Positions 1 to 8,772 of a stretch of 64,000 nt of DNA are shown here, one piece after another. The stretch is from CAWJFP01 sp963842155. Lineage in GTDB: Bacteria; Pseudomonadota; Alphaproteobacteria; JACZXZ01. Position 1 is the first letter of the stretch, and every line of letters starts with the position of its first letter. The position numbers and the translations under genes are program-made. Under the pieces are notes generated by a model. That model worked only from the letters and a program-made list of their open reading frames with translations, made no database searches and was not told where the DNA came from. The stretch lies in assembly GCA_963842155.1 (NCBI GenBank), contig CAWJFP010000004.1:1-64000 (forward strand), given 5' to 3'.

Positions 1-67
1 GGGCCGTCCCCACGCCTTCTTCTTTTCCTGAAGTGTTCAGGATGAACAGACCTTCGTATCGTTTCAC
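1..67 (-). CDS. rpsF: Ribosomal protein bS6, N-terminal fragment
   Basis: The reverse strand from base 67 reads GTG followed by codons for KRYEGLFILNTSGKEEGVG, which matches the N-terminus of ribosomal protein bS6 (30S subunit, binds bS18). Only about 22 codons are inside the window. The GTG overlaps the TGA of pth, and rplY-pth-rpsF is a common bacterial gene order. The piece belongs to the block that seems foreign to the rest of the window. The identity rests on a short stretch but is supported by the neighbours. Confidence 0.65.
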   Translation of the reverse strand, partial: MKRYEGLFILNTSGKEEGVGTA

Positions 68-665
68 TTTTTCTTGTTTTTGGAGTCCACGACTCCATTA
101 AACTGGTTCATTGCTTTTTGTATACCGTCGTCCAGCCAGCATTCCACCTGGCGTGGCCGCCCGGTCCAAAACTTTTTCCATCAAGCCGCTCTCGGCGGCC
201 GTCAAATCGGCCCAGCACATGGCCCGTGATTTCGCGCGCGCCGTCCCGGCGTCCGATGCCGATCCGCAACCGCGCAAATTCGCGCGAGCCCAGATGCTGC
301 TCGATGGACTCCAGCCCGTGATGGCCGCCGCTGCTGCCGCCCGCCCGCAACCGGATTTCGCCCAGCGGCAAATCCGCGTCGTCCACCACGACCACCATGC
401 GTTCAGCGGCAACTGGTAAAATTCGGTCATTTCCGCCACCGATTCGCCGCTCAAATTCATGAAGGTCTGCGGCTGGCACAGCAAAACCCGTTTGCCCTGA
501 GCTTCGCCCGGGCGACGCGCGCCGCGAACTTTCGTTCCTCCGTCCAATCCATCCGCCAGCGCGCCGCCAGTTTTTCGACCAGCAGAAAACCGGCATTGTG
601 CCGTGTCTTCGCGAGTATTCCGCGCCCGGATTGCCCAAGCCCACGATGAGATGCAATGACTCCAT
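64..665 (-). pseudogene. pth: Peptidyl-tRNA hydrolase, broken by several indels
   Basis: Pth releases tRNA from peptidyl-tRNA that drops off ribosomes. The start (MESLHLIVGLGNPGAEYSR) is in one frame. The segment KRVLLCQPQTFMNLSGES, with the conserved F-M-N motif, is in a second frame. The part with VVVVDDADLPLGEIRLR and GGHHGLESIEQHLG is back in the first frame, and AAESGLMEKVLD is in another again. The C-terminus ending in DSKNKKK runs to the TGA at 64-66. At least three indels in 600 bases are needed, so as sequenced no intact product is made. This is much denser than the error rate elsewhere in the window and fits a low-coverage contig end rather than a natural pseudogene. Confidence 0.85.
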
Positions 666-695
666 GCGCGGGCGGCGCGGCTCACGCCGCCAAAA

Positions 696-888
696 TTATT
701 TCTTCTTCTCGGCTTTCGGCTCCGGCTTGGCTTCGGCCTTTTTGTCGCCGGCCTTCGCGTCGGCTTTGACTTCGCCCTTGGCCGGGGCCGCACCTTCCTC
801 GCCTTCGACTTTCTTCTCTTTCGTCATTTCGACTTCGCCGGCGGCGGCGACCGGAGCGGCAACCTCTTTCTTCGGCGCGAGGCGTCAC
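696..888 (-). pseudogene. rplY: Ribosomal protein bL25 (Ctc form), C-terminal fragment
   Basis: The reverse strand reads VTPRAEE, then after a one-base slip KEVAAPVAAAGEVEMTKEKK, then a long K/A/E/P-rich tail ending at TAA (696-698). The VxxRAEE motif followed by an acidic and basic low-complexity tail is how the Ctc-type bL25 (5S rRNA binding) ends. Everything upstream of the motif is missing because the sequence changes to an unrelated gene (nudC) at about 885-895. It sits 31 bases before pth in the same direction, the usual rplY-pth arrangement. Confidence 0.65.
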
Positions 889-1012
889 GCCAAAGCGCGA
901 CCACGCGGCTTCGCGGATCGCCGAGTTGCGCCGCGATCCAGGCCTCGTCCGCGCGCAGATGGCTCACCCGGTCGAGGCCGCTGCCGGCGTAGAAATTGAC
1001 GCGCGCGCCCAT
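884..1012 (-). CDS. nudC: NADH pyrophosphatase NudC, N-terminal fragment
   Basis: From ATG at 1012 the reverse strand encodes MGARVNFYAGSGLDR, then SHLRADEAWIAAQL and SRVVALWRD, which match the N-terminal domain of alphaproteobacterial NudC (NAD(H) diphosphatase). The reading stops matching at about 884-895, where bL25 sequence begins, so the zinc finger and Nudix box are absent. NudC directly upstream of the SRP RNA and dnaX is the usual order in alphaproteobacteria. The truncation is therefore most likely an assembly join, not a biological deletion. Confidence 0.65.
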
Positions 1013-1133
1013 CGGCCCGACCCTGGCATGAGAGGCGTCGGCGCGCAATCGCCCGGCGGCTTCTCGCCGCGGCGGCCTATGGCTTGCGACTCTTCTTGCG
1101 CGTCCGCGCGGCAAAGCTGATATAGTGATACAC

Positions 1134-1227
1134 GGGAGGTTGGCGGTGGACGGGTCTCTCGCCAACCCGGTCAGGTCCGGAAGGAAGCAGCCGTAACGAG
1201 TCGGGCCCGGGTCGTCGCCAGCCTCCC
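1134..1227 (+). ncRNA. ffs: Signal recognition particle RNA, small bacterial type
   Basis: Bases 1169-1192 carry the strongly conserved apical domain, GGTCAGGTCCGGAAGGAAG followed by CAGCC, that binds Ffh. The ends pair: GGGAGG at 1134 with CCTCCC at 1222-1227, and GGTTGGCG with CGCCAGCC-like sequence inside, giving the single long hairpin of the ~95-nt 4.5S-like RNA. It lies 54 bases before dnaX, its normal place in alphaproteobacteria. The ends are set from the outer pairing and may be off by a few bases. Confidence 0.93.
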
Positions 1228-1281
1228 TGCCCTGCTCCCACCAACCCAAGCGATGCTGACGAGGGCTCACCGCCGGGCGCC

Positions 1282-3132
1282 ATGAATGATTTGATCGCCT
1301 CGGGAGATTCCGCCGCCTATCGCGTCCTCGCGCGCAAATACCGGCCGGGCAGCTTCGCCGAGCTCATCGGGCAGGAGGCGATGGTGCGAACCCTCACCAA
1401 CGCCTTCCACCAAGGCCGTCTCGCCCATGCCTTCATCCTGACCGGCGTGCGCGGCGTGGGCAAGACGACGACGGCGCGCATCATCGCCAAGGCGCTCAAT
1501 TGTACCGGGCCCGACGGCCAGGGCGGTCCGACGATCGAGCCTTGCGGCCGCTGCGAGCATTGCCTCGCCATCGCGGCCGACCGCGACGTCGACGTGATCG
1601 AGATGGATGCGGCGAGCCGCAACGGCATCGACGAGATCCGCGAGCTCATCGAGGGCGTGCGCTACCGCCCCGTCGCGGCGCGCTTCAAGGTCTATATCCT
1701 CGACGAAGTCCATATGCTGACCAAGCAGGCCTTCAACGCGCTCTTGAAGACGCTGGAGGAGCCGCCCGAGCATGTGAAGTTCATCTTCGCCACGACCGAG
1801 ATCCGCAAGGTGCCGGTCACGGTGCTGTCGCGCTGCCAGCGCTTCGACCTGCGCCGGGTCGAGCAGGCCGAGCTCGCGCGCCATCTCGCCAAGGTCGCGG
1901 CGGCGGAAGGCGCTGCCCTGCCGCCGGAGGCGTTGGCGCTGCTTGCGCGCGCGGCCGACGGCTCGGTGCGCGACGGGCTCTCGCTCCTCGACCAAGCCAT
2001 CGCCCATGGTGCGGGCGCGCCCACGGCCGAGCAGGTGCGCGACATGCTGGGCCTGGCGGACCGCGCTCAGATCCTCGATCTCTTCGATCTGCTGATGAAA
2101 GGCGAGATTCGCGGAGGCCTGGCGCTGCTTGCCGAGCTCTATCGCGCGGGCGCCGACCCGGTCGTGGTGCTGCAGGACCTGCTCGAGACCTGCCAATGGC
2201 TCGCGCGCCTCAAGATCGAGCCCGAGGCCGAGGGAGCGCTGGCCTCGGACGCCGAGCGCGCGCGCGGCCGCGGCATGGCCGAGCGGTTGGCCATGCCCGT
2301 CCTCACCCGCGCCTGGCAGATGCTGCTCAAGGGCCTCGCCGAGACGCAAACGGCGCCCATGCCGCTCGCCGCCGCCGAGATGGCGCTCATCCGCCTCGCC
2401 TACGCCTCCGACCTGCCGAGCCCGGCCGATCTCGTGCGTCAGCTGCGTCCGGAGGGCCAGCCGCCCGCCGGACCGAGCGGCAGCGCCGCGCGGTCCGCCG
2501 AAGGCGACTCGCCCGCGCGGGCTCCGGGCGGCAACGGCTCCGGCGGCTCCTCGTCCGCGGCGAGCGCCCGGCGCTCCGCGACCATGGCACCGGCGTCGTC
2601 GGGGGGCGGAGGTCCGCTGGCCGCGCGCGCGACCCAGCCCGAGGCGATTTCGTCCGGAAGCCTGCCGGTATCCGACCTGGCATCAGCCCCCACGAGCTTC
2701 GCGGCGCTGGTGACCCTCGTCGAGGGACGCGAGCCGATCCTGGGGGCGCATCTGCGCAACAACGTGCATCTCGTGCGCTTCGAGGCGGAGCGGCTCGAGA
2801 TCCGCACGACCGAGCATGCGCCCGCCGATCTCGCGCCACGCGTCGGCACCCTGCTGCTCAAGATGACCGGACGGCGTTGGGTAATCTCGCTCTCGAACGC
2901 GCCCGGCGAGCCCACCCTGGCGCAGGCGGCACGGCGCGCCGCCGCCGATCGCTTGGCCCAGGCGCAGGCCGACCCCCTCGTGCAGGCGGTGCTGCGGAGC
3001 TTTCCCGGCTCGACGGTCGAGGCCGTGCGCGAGATCGCCGCGACGGCCAACTCCGCGCCCGACGATGACGGGGCAGCGGGCGAGCTCGCCCTCGACGCTG
3101 AAATTCCCGTCCAAGGAGATCCCGGGCGATGA
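1282..3132 (+). CDS. dnaX: DNA polymerase III subunits gamma and tau
   Basis: Clamp-loader ATPase of the replicative polymerase, 616 residues. Residues 10-75 hold the DnaX start (ARKYRPGSFAELIGQ) and the Walker A motif GVRGVGKTTTA. The zinc-binding cysteines lie in NCTG...CGRCEHC at about 73-94, Walker B DEVHML is near residue 147, and TTEIRKVPVTVLSRCQRF supplies sensor 1 and the SRC motif. A low-complexity G/S/A/P linker (about 395-460) precedes the tau C-terminal domain that contacts the polymerase. The TGA overlaps the ATG of ybaB (ATGA), so the two are probably translationally coupled. Confidence 0.97.
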   Translation: MNDLIASGDSAAYRVLARKYRPGSFAELIGQEAMVRTLTNAFHQGRLAHAFILTGVRGVGKTTTARIIAKALNCTGPDGQGGPTIEPCGRCEHCLAIAADRDVDVIEMDAASRNGIDEIRELIEGVRYRPVAARFKVYILDEVHMLTKQAFNALLKTLEEPPEHVKFIFATTEIRKVPVTVLSRCQRFDLRRVEQAELARHLAKVAAAEGAALPPEALALLARAADGSVRDGLSLLDQAIAHGAGAPTAEQVRDMLGLADRAQILDLFDLLMKGEIRGGLALLAELYRAGADPVVVLQDLLETCQWLARLKIEPEAEGALASDAERARGRGMAERLAMPVLTRAWQMLLKGLAETQTAPMPLAAAEMALIRLAYASDLPSPADLVRQLRPEGQPPAGPSGSAARSAEGDSPARAPGGNGSGGSSSAASARRSATMAPASSGGGGPLAARATQPEAISSGSLPVSDLASAPTSFAALVTLVEGREPILGAHLRNNVHLVRFEAERLEIRTTEHAPADLAPRVGTLLLKMTGRRWVISLSNAPGEPTLAQAARRAAADRLAQAQADPLVQAVLRSFPGSTVEAVREIAATANSAPDDDGAAGELALDAEIPVQGDPGR

Positions 3133-3449
3133 AAAATCTCGGCCAGCTCATGAAACAAGCCCAGGAGATGCAGACGCGCATGCAGGAGATGCAGGCGCGG
3201 CTCGCCGAGCTCGAGTTCTCGGGAGCGTCCGGGGGCGGCATGGTGACCGTCACGGTCAACGGCAAGGGCGATATGCGCCGGATCAAGATCGATCCCAGGC
3301 TGGCCGAGCCCAAAGAGATCGAGATCCTGGAGGATCTGATCGTCGCCGCCTTCACCGACGCCAAGGGCAAGATGGAATCCGAGGTGGCGGCCGAGATGCA
3401 GAAGCTGACCGGCGGGCTTGCGCTCCCGGCGGGCTTCAAGCCCTTCTGA
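3129..3449 (+). CDS. YbaB/EbfC family nucleoid-associated protein
   Basis: A 106-residue member of the YbaB/EbfC family of small dimeric DNA-binding proteins that sit between dnaX and recR in many bacteria. The N-terminal helix is rich in M, Q and E (LMKQAQEMQTRMQEMQARLA), and the core has the typical GGGMVTVTVNGKGDMRRIKIDP strand pattern cut here by length. The start overlaps dnaX by four bases and the stop precedes recR by 31 bases, so all three probably form one operon. Confidence 0.95.
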   Translation: MKNLGQLMKQAQEMQTRMQEMQARLAELEFSGASGGGMVTVTVNGKGDMRRIKIDPRLAEPKEIEILEDLIVAAFTDAKGKMESEVAAEMQKLTGGLALPAGFKPF

Positions 3450-3480
3450 AAAACGGGCCGGAGGCCGACGCGGCATCTTC

Positions 3481-4074
3481 ATGATCGGACCCGAGATCGA
3501 GCGCCTGATCCAGCTGCTCGCCAAGCTGCCGGGCCTCGGGCCGCGCTCGGCGCGCCGCGCGGCGCTCAGGCTCATGAAGCGGCGCGAGGCGCTGCTTGAG
3601 CCGCTGGCGGCGGCGCTCGCCGAGGCGGCCAAAAGCATCCGCGTCTGCTCGACCTGCGGCAATATCGACACCACCGACCCCTGCACGATATGCGCTGACC
3701 CGCGCCGCGACGGCACGCTCCTCTGCGTCGTCGAGGAGGTCGCCGATCTTTGGGCGCTCGAGCGCGCCGCCGCTTACAAGGGCCGCTATCACGTGCTGGG
3801 CGGCACGCTCTCCGCGCTGGACGGGATCGGGCCCGAGCAGCTCAATATCCCCAAGCTCGTGGCGCGGGCGCGGGAGGAGAAGATCGGCGAGGTCATCCTC
3901 GCCACCAACGCGACGGTGGACGGGCAGACGACCGCCCATTACATCGCCGACCGGTTGGCGCCGCTCGGCGTCACGGTCACGCGCCTCGCCCACGGCGTGC
4001 CCGTCGGCGGCGAGCTCGATTATCTGGACGATGGCACGCTCGCGGCCGCGCTCAAGGCGCGCCGCCCGGCTTAG
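3481..4074 (+). CDS. recR: Recombination mediator RecR
   Basis: RecR works with RecO and RecF to load RecA at gaps. The protein has 197 residues, the usual length. It starts with MIGPEIERLIQLLAKLPGLG, the helix-hairpin-helix region. A C4 zinc finger (CSTCGNI...DPCTIC) lies at about 57-73, and the Toprim domain begins at CVVEEVADLWALE with GTLSALDGIGP following. An in-frame upstream extension to 3418 overlaps ybaB and lacks family similarity, so the ATG at 3481 is preferred. Confidence 0.96.
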   Translation: MIGPEIERLIQLLAKLPGLGPRSARRAALRLMKRREALLEPLAAALAEAAKSIRVCSTCGNIDTTDPCTICADPRRDGTLLCVVEEVADLWALERAAAYKGRYHVLGGTLSALDGIGPEQLNIPKLVARAREEKIGEVILATNATVDGQTTAHYIADRLAPLGVTVTRLAHGVPVGGELDYLDDGTLAAALKARRPA

Positions 4075-4099
4075 CGTCGGCGGTAGGGCGGCCGGCCGC

Positions 4100-5174
4100 T
4101 CAGAACACGATCTCGGCGCGGCGGTTCTCGGGCTCGCGCACGCCGATCGGCGTCGGCACGGCGGGATTCTCGCCGTCCTTGCCGACGACCGCGATCGAAA
4201 TCCGCCGGCACGCCGAGGCGCATGAGCGCCGCCTTGACCGCGTTGGCGCGGCGCAGCGACAGACGCTGATTATATTGCTCGGAGCCCGAGAGGTCGGTAT
4301 GGCCGGTGACGGTGATCCGCGCCGTCTGCTGCTGCTTGATGGCGCTCGCCGCCTGCTGGACGGTCTGCGCCCCTTGCGCGTTGATCGCCGCGCTGTCGAA
4401 GTCGAAATAGACCACGTAGTCGGCGGGCGCGGCAGCGGCCGGCGCGGCGGCCGGCGCCTGGGCCGGCATCATGGGCTGCGCAGGGGCCGCGGCGGGCCGT
4501 GCCCGCGGCGGAGCCGCCTCGCTCGTCGGGTAGAACAGCCAGCGCACCCCCAGAAGCACCGTGTGGGCGTGGTAATTGGCCTGCGTCGACCCGCCGGCCG
4601 TCGTCGGCATATTGACCGGCAAGGCGCGGAAATAGCGGTAGTCGGCGGTGAGCTGGAGCTGGTCGGTGAGCGCGTAGGCGATCCCGGCGATGCCTTGATA
4701 GGCGAAGCCGATGCCGCTGCCGTCGACGCCGTTGCCCGGCACGGTGATGTGGTAGCCCACGTCGGCGGCGCCGACGCCCAAGCCGAAATAGGGCGTGAAG
4801 CGGCTGCCGGTGCGGATGTCGTAGAGAAGGTTGGGGCCGAAATTGAGCGCGTGCGTGTTGCCGCTGCTGTGGACGCCGCCTGCCTTGTCGGTATCCTCGC
4901 GCCGGTAGCCCACCTCGAACTCCGCGCGCAGCCCGTTGTCGAAGCGCATGCCGAGCGCGCCGAGCATCCCAAAGCCGAGACTGTGCACGACCTCGCTATC
5001 GATGCCGTCGCCCTTGATCTTGTCGTCGCCGCCGAGGACTGCGCCCAAATCGCCGCTGACGTAGAAGCCCGGGCCCTCGCCCGTGACCTGCGCGTTGGCG
5101 GCGCATGCCATGGTGGCGAGCGTTGCGCAAAGGAAGCCCGCGGCAGCCCATCGCGTGTACCGAAATGACGTCAT
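4100..5174 (-). CDS. OmpA-family outer membrane protein (frameshifted near C-terminus)
   Basis: Signal peptide at 1-28 (cut after CAANA), then an eight-stranded barrel of the OmpA/porin-fold type to about residue 215. A P/A-rich linker (about 220-255) follows, then the peptidoglycan-binding OmpA C-terminal domain with YVVYFDFDSAAIN and TVTGHTDLSGSEQYNQ. The frame breaks at 4196-4206: after LMRLGVPAD the family sequence resumes in another frame as VVGKDGENPAVPTPIGVREP and ends with RAEIVF at the TGA at 4100-4102. A one-base insertion (or two-base loss) explains it. It probably anchors the outer membrane to the wall. Confidence 0.85.
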
Positions 5175-5334
5175 TTGGCCTTACCCCCTTGCCCCGGCCC
5201 GATGAATTTAGCGCAATGCAGGTTATTCTTACCAACAGATTCTATCAGAAATCGCGGTAAATTGCCGACTCGGGCAAGAGCCGGACGGCGCTCGGGCTGT
5301 GATAAACCTGTGCGACGGTCTGCGCCAACAATCG

Positions 5335-5841
5335 TTAAGGCGCGATCACGCGCAGCTCGTCGCCCATGCCGACCTCGGCGAGGAGCGCGAGCAAATCGGG
5401 CAGCGCGAGCGCGACGCAGCCCTCCGTGGGGCTGAAATCGGGCCGCGCCAGATGGAGGAAGATCGCGCTGCCGCGGCCGGGAACGGCCGGCGCGTCGTTG
5501 TAGCCGATCACCAGGACAAGGTCGTAGACATGGTCCTCGCGCCACAGCCGCTCGCAATGGGCCGCATAGGGCAGTCGCACTTGCCGGTTATAACGGGGGT
5601 CGAGGGGATCGTCGCACCAGCCGTCATCCGGGCCGAGTCGGTCTACCGGCAACCCGGTCGTGGGCCGGCCCAGCCGGTCGGCGCGATAGAGCAGCCGCCG
5701 CAAGGGGAAGCGTCCCGCGGGCGTGACGCCGTCCCCTTCGCGCTTGTCGCGCGCCACCCCGCCGCGGCCGAGAGCGCAACGGGCGCTGCGGCCAGGCCAG
5801 GCGACGCGCCCCTCGGGAAAGACCTCGATATCGATGTCCAT
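5335..5841 (-). CDS. L,D-transpeptidase (YkuD domain) family protein
   Basis: About 168 residues from the ATG at 5841 (MDIDIEVFPEGR). The catalytic motif HLARPDFSPTEGCVAL, with His and the SxxGC-like T-E-G-C nucleophile, is near residues 140-155. An upstream in-frame start exists at 5943, but its product is R-rich and unlike the family. There is no clear signal peptide, which is common in this small subfamily that is often annotated as L,D-peptidoglycan transpeptidase. It is divergent from the response regulator at 6039. Its substrate in wall cross-linking is inferred from the family only. Confidence 0.85.
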   Translation of the reverse strand: MDIDIEVFPEGRVAWPGRSARCALGRGGVARDKREGDGVTPAGRFPLRRLLYRADRLGRPTTGLPVDRLGPDDGWCDDPLDPRYNRQVRLPYAAHCERLWREDHVYDLVLVIGYNDAPAVPGRGSAIFLHLARPDFSPTEGCVALALPDLLALLAEVGMGDELRVIAP

Positions 5842-6038
5842 CTCCGGCCTGTTTGCGGAAAGTGGGACCCGGCGGCGGCTCCTGTCGTCGGCCACGGCCC
5901 TTTCCCGCGTATTTATGACGCTGTGCCGCCGCCTATGGGACATTTCGGCGGATTTGTCTATCCTTGCTCGGCGATTCCGCGTCGGCGGACGTCGCCGGGC
6001 CGACGCGTCGCTTAGGAAGAATTGCGAGGAGGGCCGGT

Positions 6039-6776
6039 ATGGCGGTGCAGCATACTGAAAACGACCAATCGGCGCGGCCTCCGTCGGCGGCGAACAAGAA
6101 GATTTTGATGGTCGACGACGATCCGGCCCTGCGCCAGTCGCTCGTCGAGCAGCTTCGGCTCCATGAGGAGTTCAGCACCGAGGAAGCGGAGAACGGGAGC
6201 CGGGCGCTCGAGATGGTGCGCGGCGCGCATTTCGACGTGGTGCTCTTGGACGTCGGGCTGCCCGACATGGACGGGCGCGAGGTCTGCCGCCTGATGCGGC
6301 GCAACGGCTTCAAATCGCCCATCATCATGCTCACCGGCGCGCTCACCGACGCCGACACGATTCTGGGCCTCGAGGCCGGCGCCAACGACTACGTCACCAA
6401 GCCCTTCCGTCTGGGCGTCCTTCTCGCGCGCATTCGCGCCCAACTCCGCCAGCATGCGCAAAGCGAGGACGCCGTCTTCGCGATCGGCCCCTACAGCTTC
6501 CGGCCGGCGGCCAAGCTTCTGCTGCGCAACGGCACCAACAGGAAGGTGCGGCTGACCGAGAAGGAATTCGCCATCCTCAAATATCTTTACCGCGCGGGCG
6601 AGAACGTCGTCCCGCGCGAAACGCTCCTTAACGAGGTCTGGGGCTACAATGCCGGCGTCACGACGCACACGCTCGAGACGCATGTCTACCGCCTGCGTCA
6701 GAAGATCGAACTCGATCCGGCCAAGGCCGAGATTCTGATTACCGAGCCGGGGGGCTATCGCCTGGTGCCCTAGACG
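6039..6776 (+). CDS. OmpR-family response regulator
   Basis: 245 residues. An N-terminal receiver domain holds acidic residues (MVDDDPAL), the phospho-accepting Asp in VVLLDVGLPDMDG, a Thr in MLTGA and a Lys in VTKPF. A C-terminal winged helix (about 145-243) has VRLTEKEFAILKYLYR and THTLETHVYRLRQKIE. The ATG at 6039 has GAGGAGGG just upstream; the longer in-frame start at 5964 lacks homology. It lies 100 bases before the RegB-like kinase on the same strand, but pairs of the RegB type use a RegA-like partner, so its own kinase may be elsewhere. Confidence 0.93.
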
Positions 6777-6872
6777 CGGCAGCTCTCGAAGCGGCGCGCG
6801 CGGAGGCGTCCGGCGGGCCGCGTGGTGCGGGCGCGCGAGGACCGAGGCGACAGAGCAGGAGAAGCGAAGCGC

Positions 6873-8198
6873 ATGGTCGCCGCCGATATGACGATCGAAC
6901 CCGCCTTGCTGGCCGTTCGCGGCCGGGTCAAGCAGCGCACGCTGGTGCTGATCCGCTGGATCGCCATCGCGGGCCAGCTCGCGACCATCTGCGTGGCCCA
7001 TTTCGGCATGGGGCTCGCGCTGCCCATCGGCCCCGCGCTCGTCGTGGTCGCGGCCTCGGCCGTCGTCAACATCGCGATCGGCCGGCGCGGCGCCGTGCGC
7101 ACCCGCCTCTCGGACCGTGAGGCGGCGGGATATCTCGCCTACGACATGCTTCAGCTCACCCTGTTGCTCTATCTCACGGGCGGCCTCGTCAACCCCTTCG
7201 CCGTGCTCATCCTTGCTCCCGTCATCGTGTCCGCGACTGTACTCTCGCGCGGCAGCACGATCGGCCTAGGGCTCCTCGCCGGCGCCTGCACCTCGTTGCT
7301 GGCACTCCTTCACCAGCCGCTGCCCTGGCGCGACGGCAGGGTCGAGCTGCCGCCGCTCTATATCCTGGGCATCTGGGAGGCGCTCGCCGTCAGCACGCTC
7401 TTCATAGCCGCCTATGTCGGCAGCGTCGCCGAGGAGGCGCGGCGCATGCAGGACGCGCTCGCGGCGACCCAGCTCGCGCTCGCCCGCGAGCAGCGCCTTG
7501 CCTCGCTCGGCGGGCTCGCCGCCGCCGCCGCCCATGAGCTCGGCAGCCCGCTCGCCACCATCGCGCTGGCGAGCAAGGAGCTGGCGCGCGAGCTGCCCGC
7601 CGACAGTCCGCTCGCCGAGGACGTGGCGCTTCTGATCAGCCAGAGCGCGCGCTGCCGCGACATCCTCGCCGAGCTGGGGCGCGGGTTGCCGGCGGACGCG
7701 CATATGCCGTTCGCCCATCTGCCGCTCTCGGTCATCGTCGAGGCCGCGGCGGAGCCGCATCGCCTGCCCTCGCTCGAGCTCGTGCTCGATGCCGCGCCCG
7801 CGGCCGGCGCGCCCGACGATTGCCCCGAGCCAGAGGTCTGGCGCAGCCCCGAGATCCAACATGGCCTCGGCAACATCATCCAGAACGCCATCCAGTTCGC
7901 GCGCAAGGAAGTGGTGGTGCGCCAGCGCTGGGATTTCCAGCAGGTGACGGTGGAGACGATGGACGATGGGCCGGGCTTCCCCGCCTATCTGCTCGAGCGC
8001 ATCGGCGAGCCCTATGTCTCGAGCCGAGCGCAGAGCGGCGACCATATGGGCCTCGGCATCTTCATCGCGCAGAATCTGCTGGAGCGCACGGGCGCCGTCC
8101 TCAGCTTCGAGAACCGGCCGGAAGGCGGCGCGCATGTCACGGTCAAATGGCAGCGCGCACGCATGGAAGCGCCGCCGGAAGAGAGCGAGGGGGCATGA
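6873..8198 (+). CDS. RegB/PrrB/ActS-type redox sensor histidine kinase
   Basis: 441 residues with six predicted membrane segments in the first ~185. The loop GGLVNPF (about residue 110) is the GGxxNPF quinone-binding motif of RegB. The H-box AAAHELGSPLATIA holds the phosphorylated His, and SARCRDILAEL carries the conserved redox-active Cys. The N box (IQNAIQFA) and G boxes (DDGPGFP, GLGIF) complete the kinase. In purple and nitrogen-fixing bacteria this kinase senses respiratory redox state and phosphorylates RegA. Its stop overlaps the RegA-like ATG (ATGA). The start with AGGAG upstream is preferred over 6822. Confidence 0.9.
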   Translation: MVAADMTIEPALLAVRGRVKQRTLVLIRWIAIAGQLATICVAHFGMGLALPIGPALVVVAASAVVNIAIGRRGAVRTRLSDREAAGYLAYDMLQLTLLLYLTGGLVNPFAVLILAPVIVSATVLSRGSTIGLGLLAGACTSLLALLHQPLPWRDGRVELPPLYILGIWEALAVSTLFIAAYVGSVAEEARRMQDALAATQLALAREQRLASLGGLAAAAAHELGSPLATIALASKELARELPADSPLAEDVALLISQSARCRDILAELGRGLPADAHMPFAHLPLSVIVEAAAEPHRLPSLELVLDAAPAAGAPDDCPEPEVWRSPEIQHGLGNIIQNAIQFARKEVVVRQRWDFQQVTVETMDDGPGFPAYLLERIGEPYVSSRAQSGDHMGLGIFIAQNLLERTGAVLSFENRPEGGAHVTVKWQRARMEAPPEESEGA

Positions 8199-8761
8199 GT
8201 GCGAGCGGCACCGCAAGCCCCGCGGCAGGCGAGGATGATCGCGGCCTCCTCATCGTCGATGACGACGAGCCCCTGAGAACGCGGCTCGCGCGCGCCATGG
8301 AGCGGCGCGGCTACGAGGTGATCACCGCCGACAGCGTAGCGGGCGGCATCGCGGCGGCGGCGGCGCACCATCCCGCCTACGCGGTCGTCGACCTGAGGCT
8401 CGGCGAGGGCAGCGGGCTCGAGGTGGTGACCGCGCTGCGCGAGGCGCGCGCGGACGTGCGCGTGGTCATGCTAACCGGCTACGGCAACATCGCGACTGCC
8501 GTCGCCGCGGTCAAGGCGGGCGCCGTCGACTACCTGCCGAAGCCCGCGGACGCCGATCAGATCGACGCGGCGCTCAAGGCGGGCGGGCGGGCGCTGCCGC
8601 CGCCGCCCGAGCATCCGATGTCGGCGGACCGGGTGCGCTGGGAGCATATCCAGCGGGTCTTCGAGCAATGCGGCCGCAACGTCTCGGAGACGGCGCGACG
8701 CCTCAACATGCATCGCCGCACGTTGCAGCGCATTCTCGCCAAATACGCCCCGCGCGAATAG
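8195..8761 (+). CDS. RegA/PrrA/ActR-type response regulator
   Basis: 188 residues. The receiver domain has LLIVDDDEPLRTRLARAM, the acceptor Asp in AVVDLRLGEGSG, the Thr in VMLTGYG and the Lys in YLPKPA. A short linker and a Fis-type helix-turn-helix (VRWEHIQRVFEQC, then NVSETARRLNMHRRTLQRIL) end the protein, exactly the RegA plan. It is coupled to the RegB-like kinase by a four-base overlap. RegA homologues control photosynthesis, respiration and nitrogen genes; targets here are unknown. It stands immediately before the polysaccharide locus, 11 bases before the HprK-like gene. Confidence 0.93.
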   Translation: MSASGTASPAAGEDDRGLLIVDDDEPLRTRLARAMERRGYEVITADSVAGGIAAAAAHHPAYAVVDLRLGEGSGLEVVTALREARADVRVVMLTGYGNIATAVAAVKAGAVDYLPKPADADQIDAALKAGGRALPPPPEHPMSADRVRWEHIQRVFEQCGRNVSETARRLNMHRRTLQRILAKYAPRE

Positions 8762-8772
8762 GCCAGACGCGG

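Noticed and set aside
2439..3716. Long minus-strand open frame across dnaX, ybaB and recR
   Set aside because: High GC gives long antisense frames; the product is R/S/A-rich low complexity and the plus-strand genes are certain.
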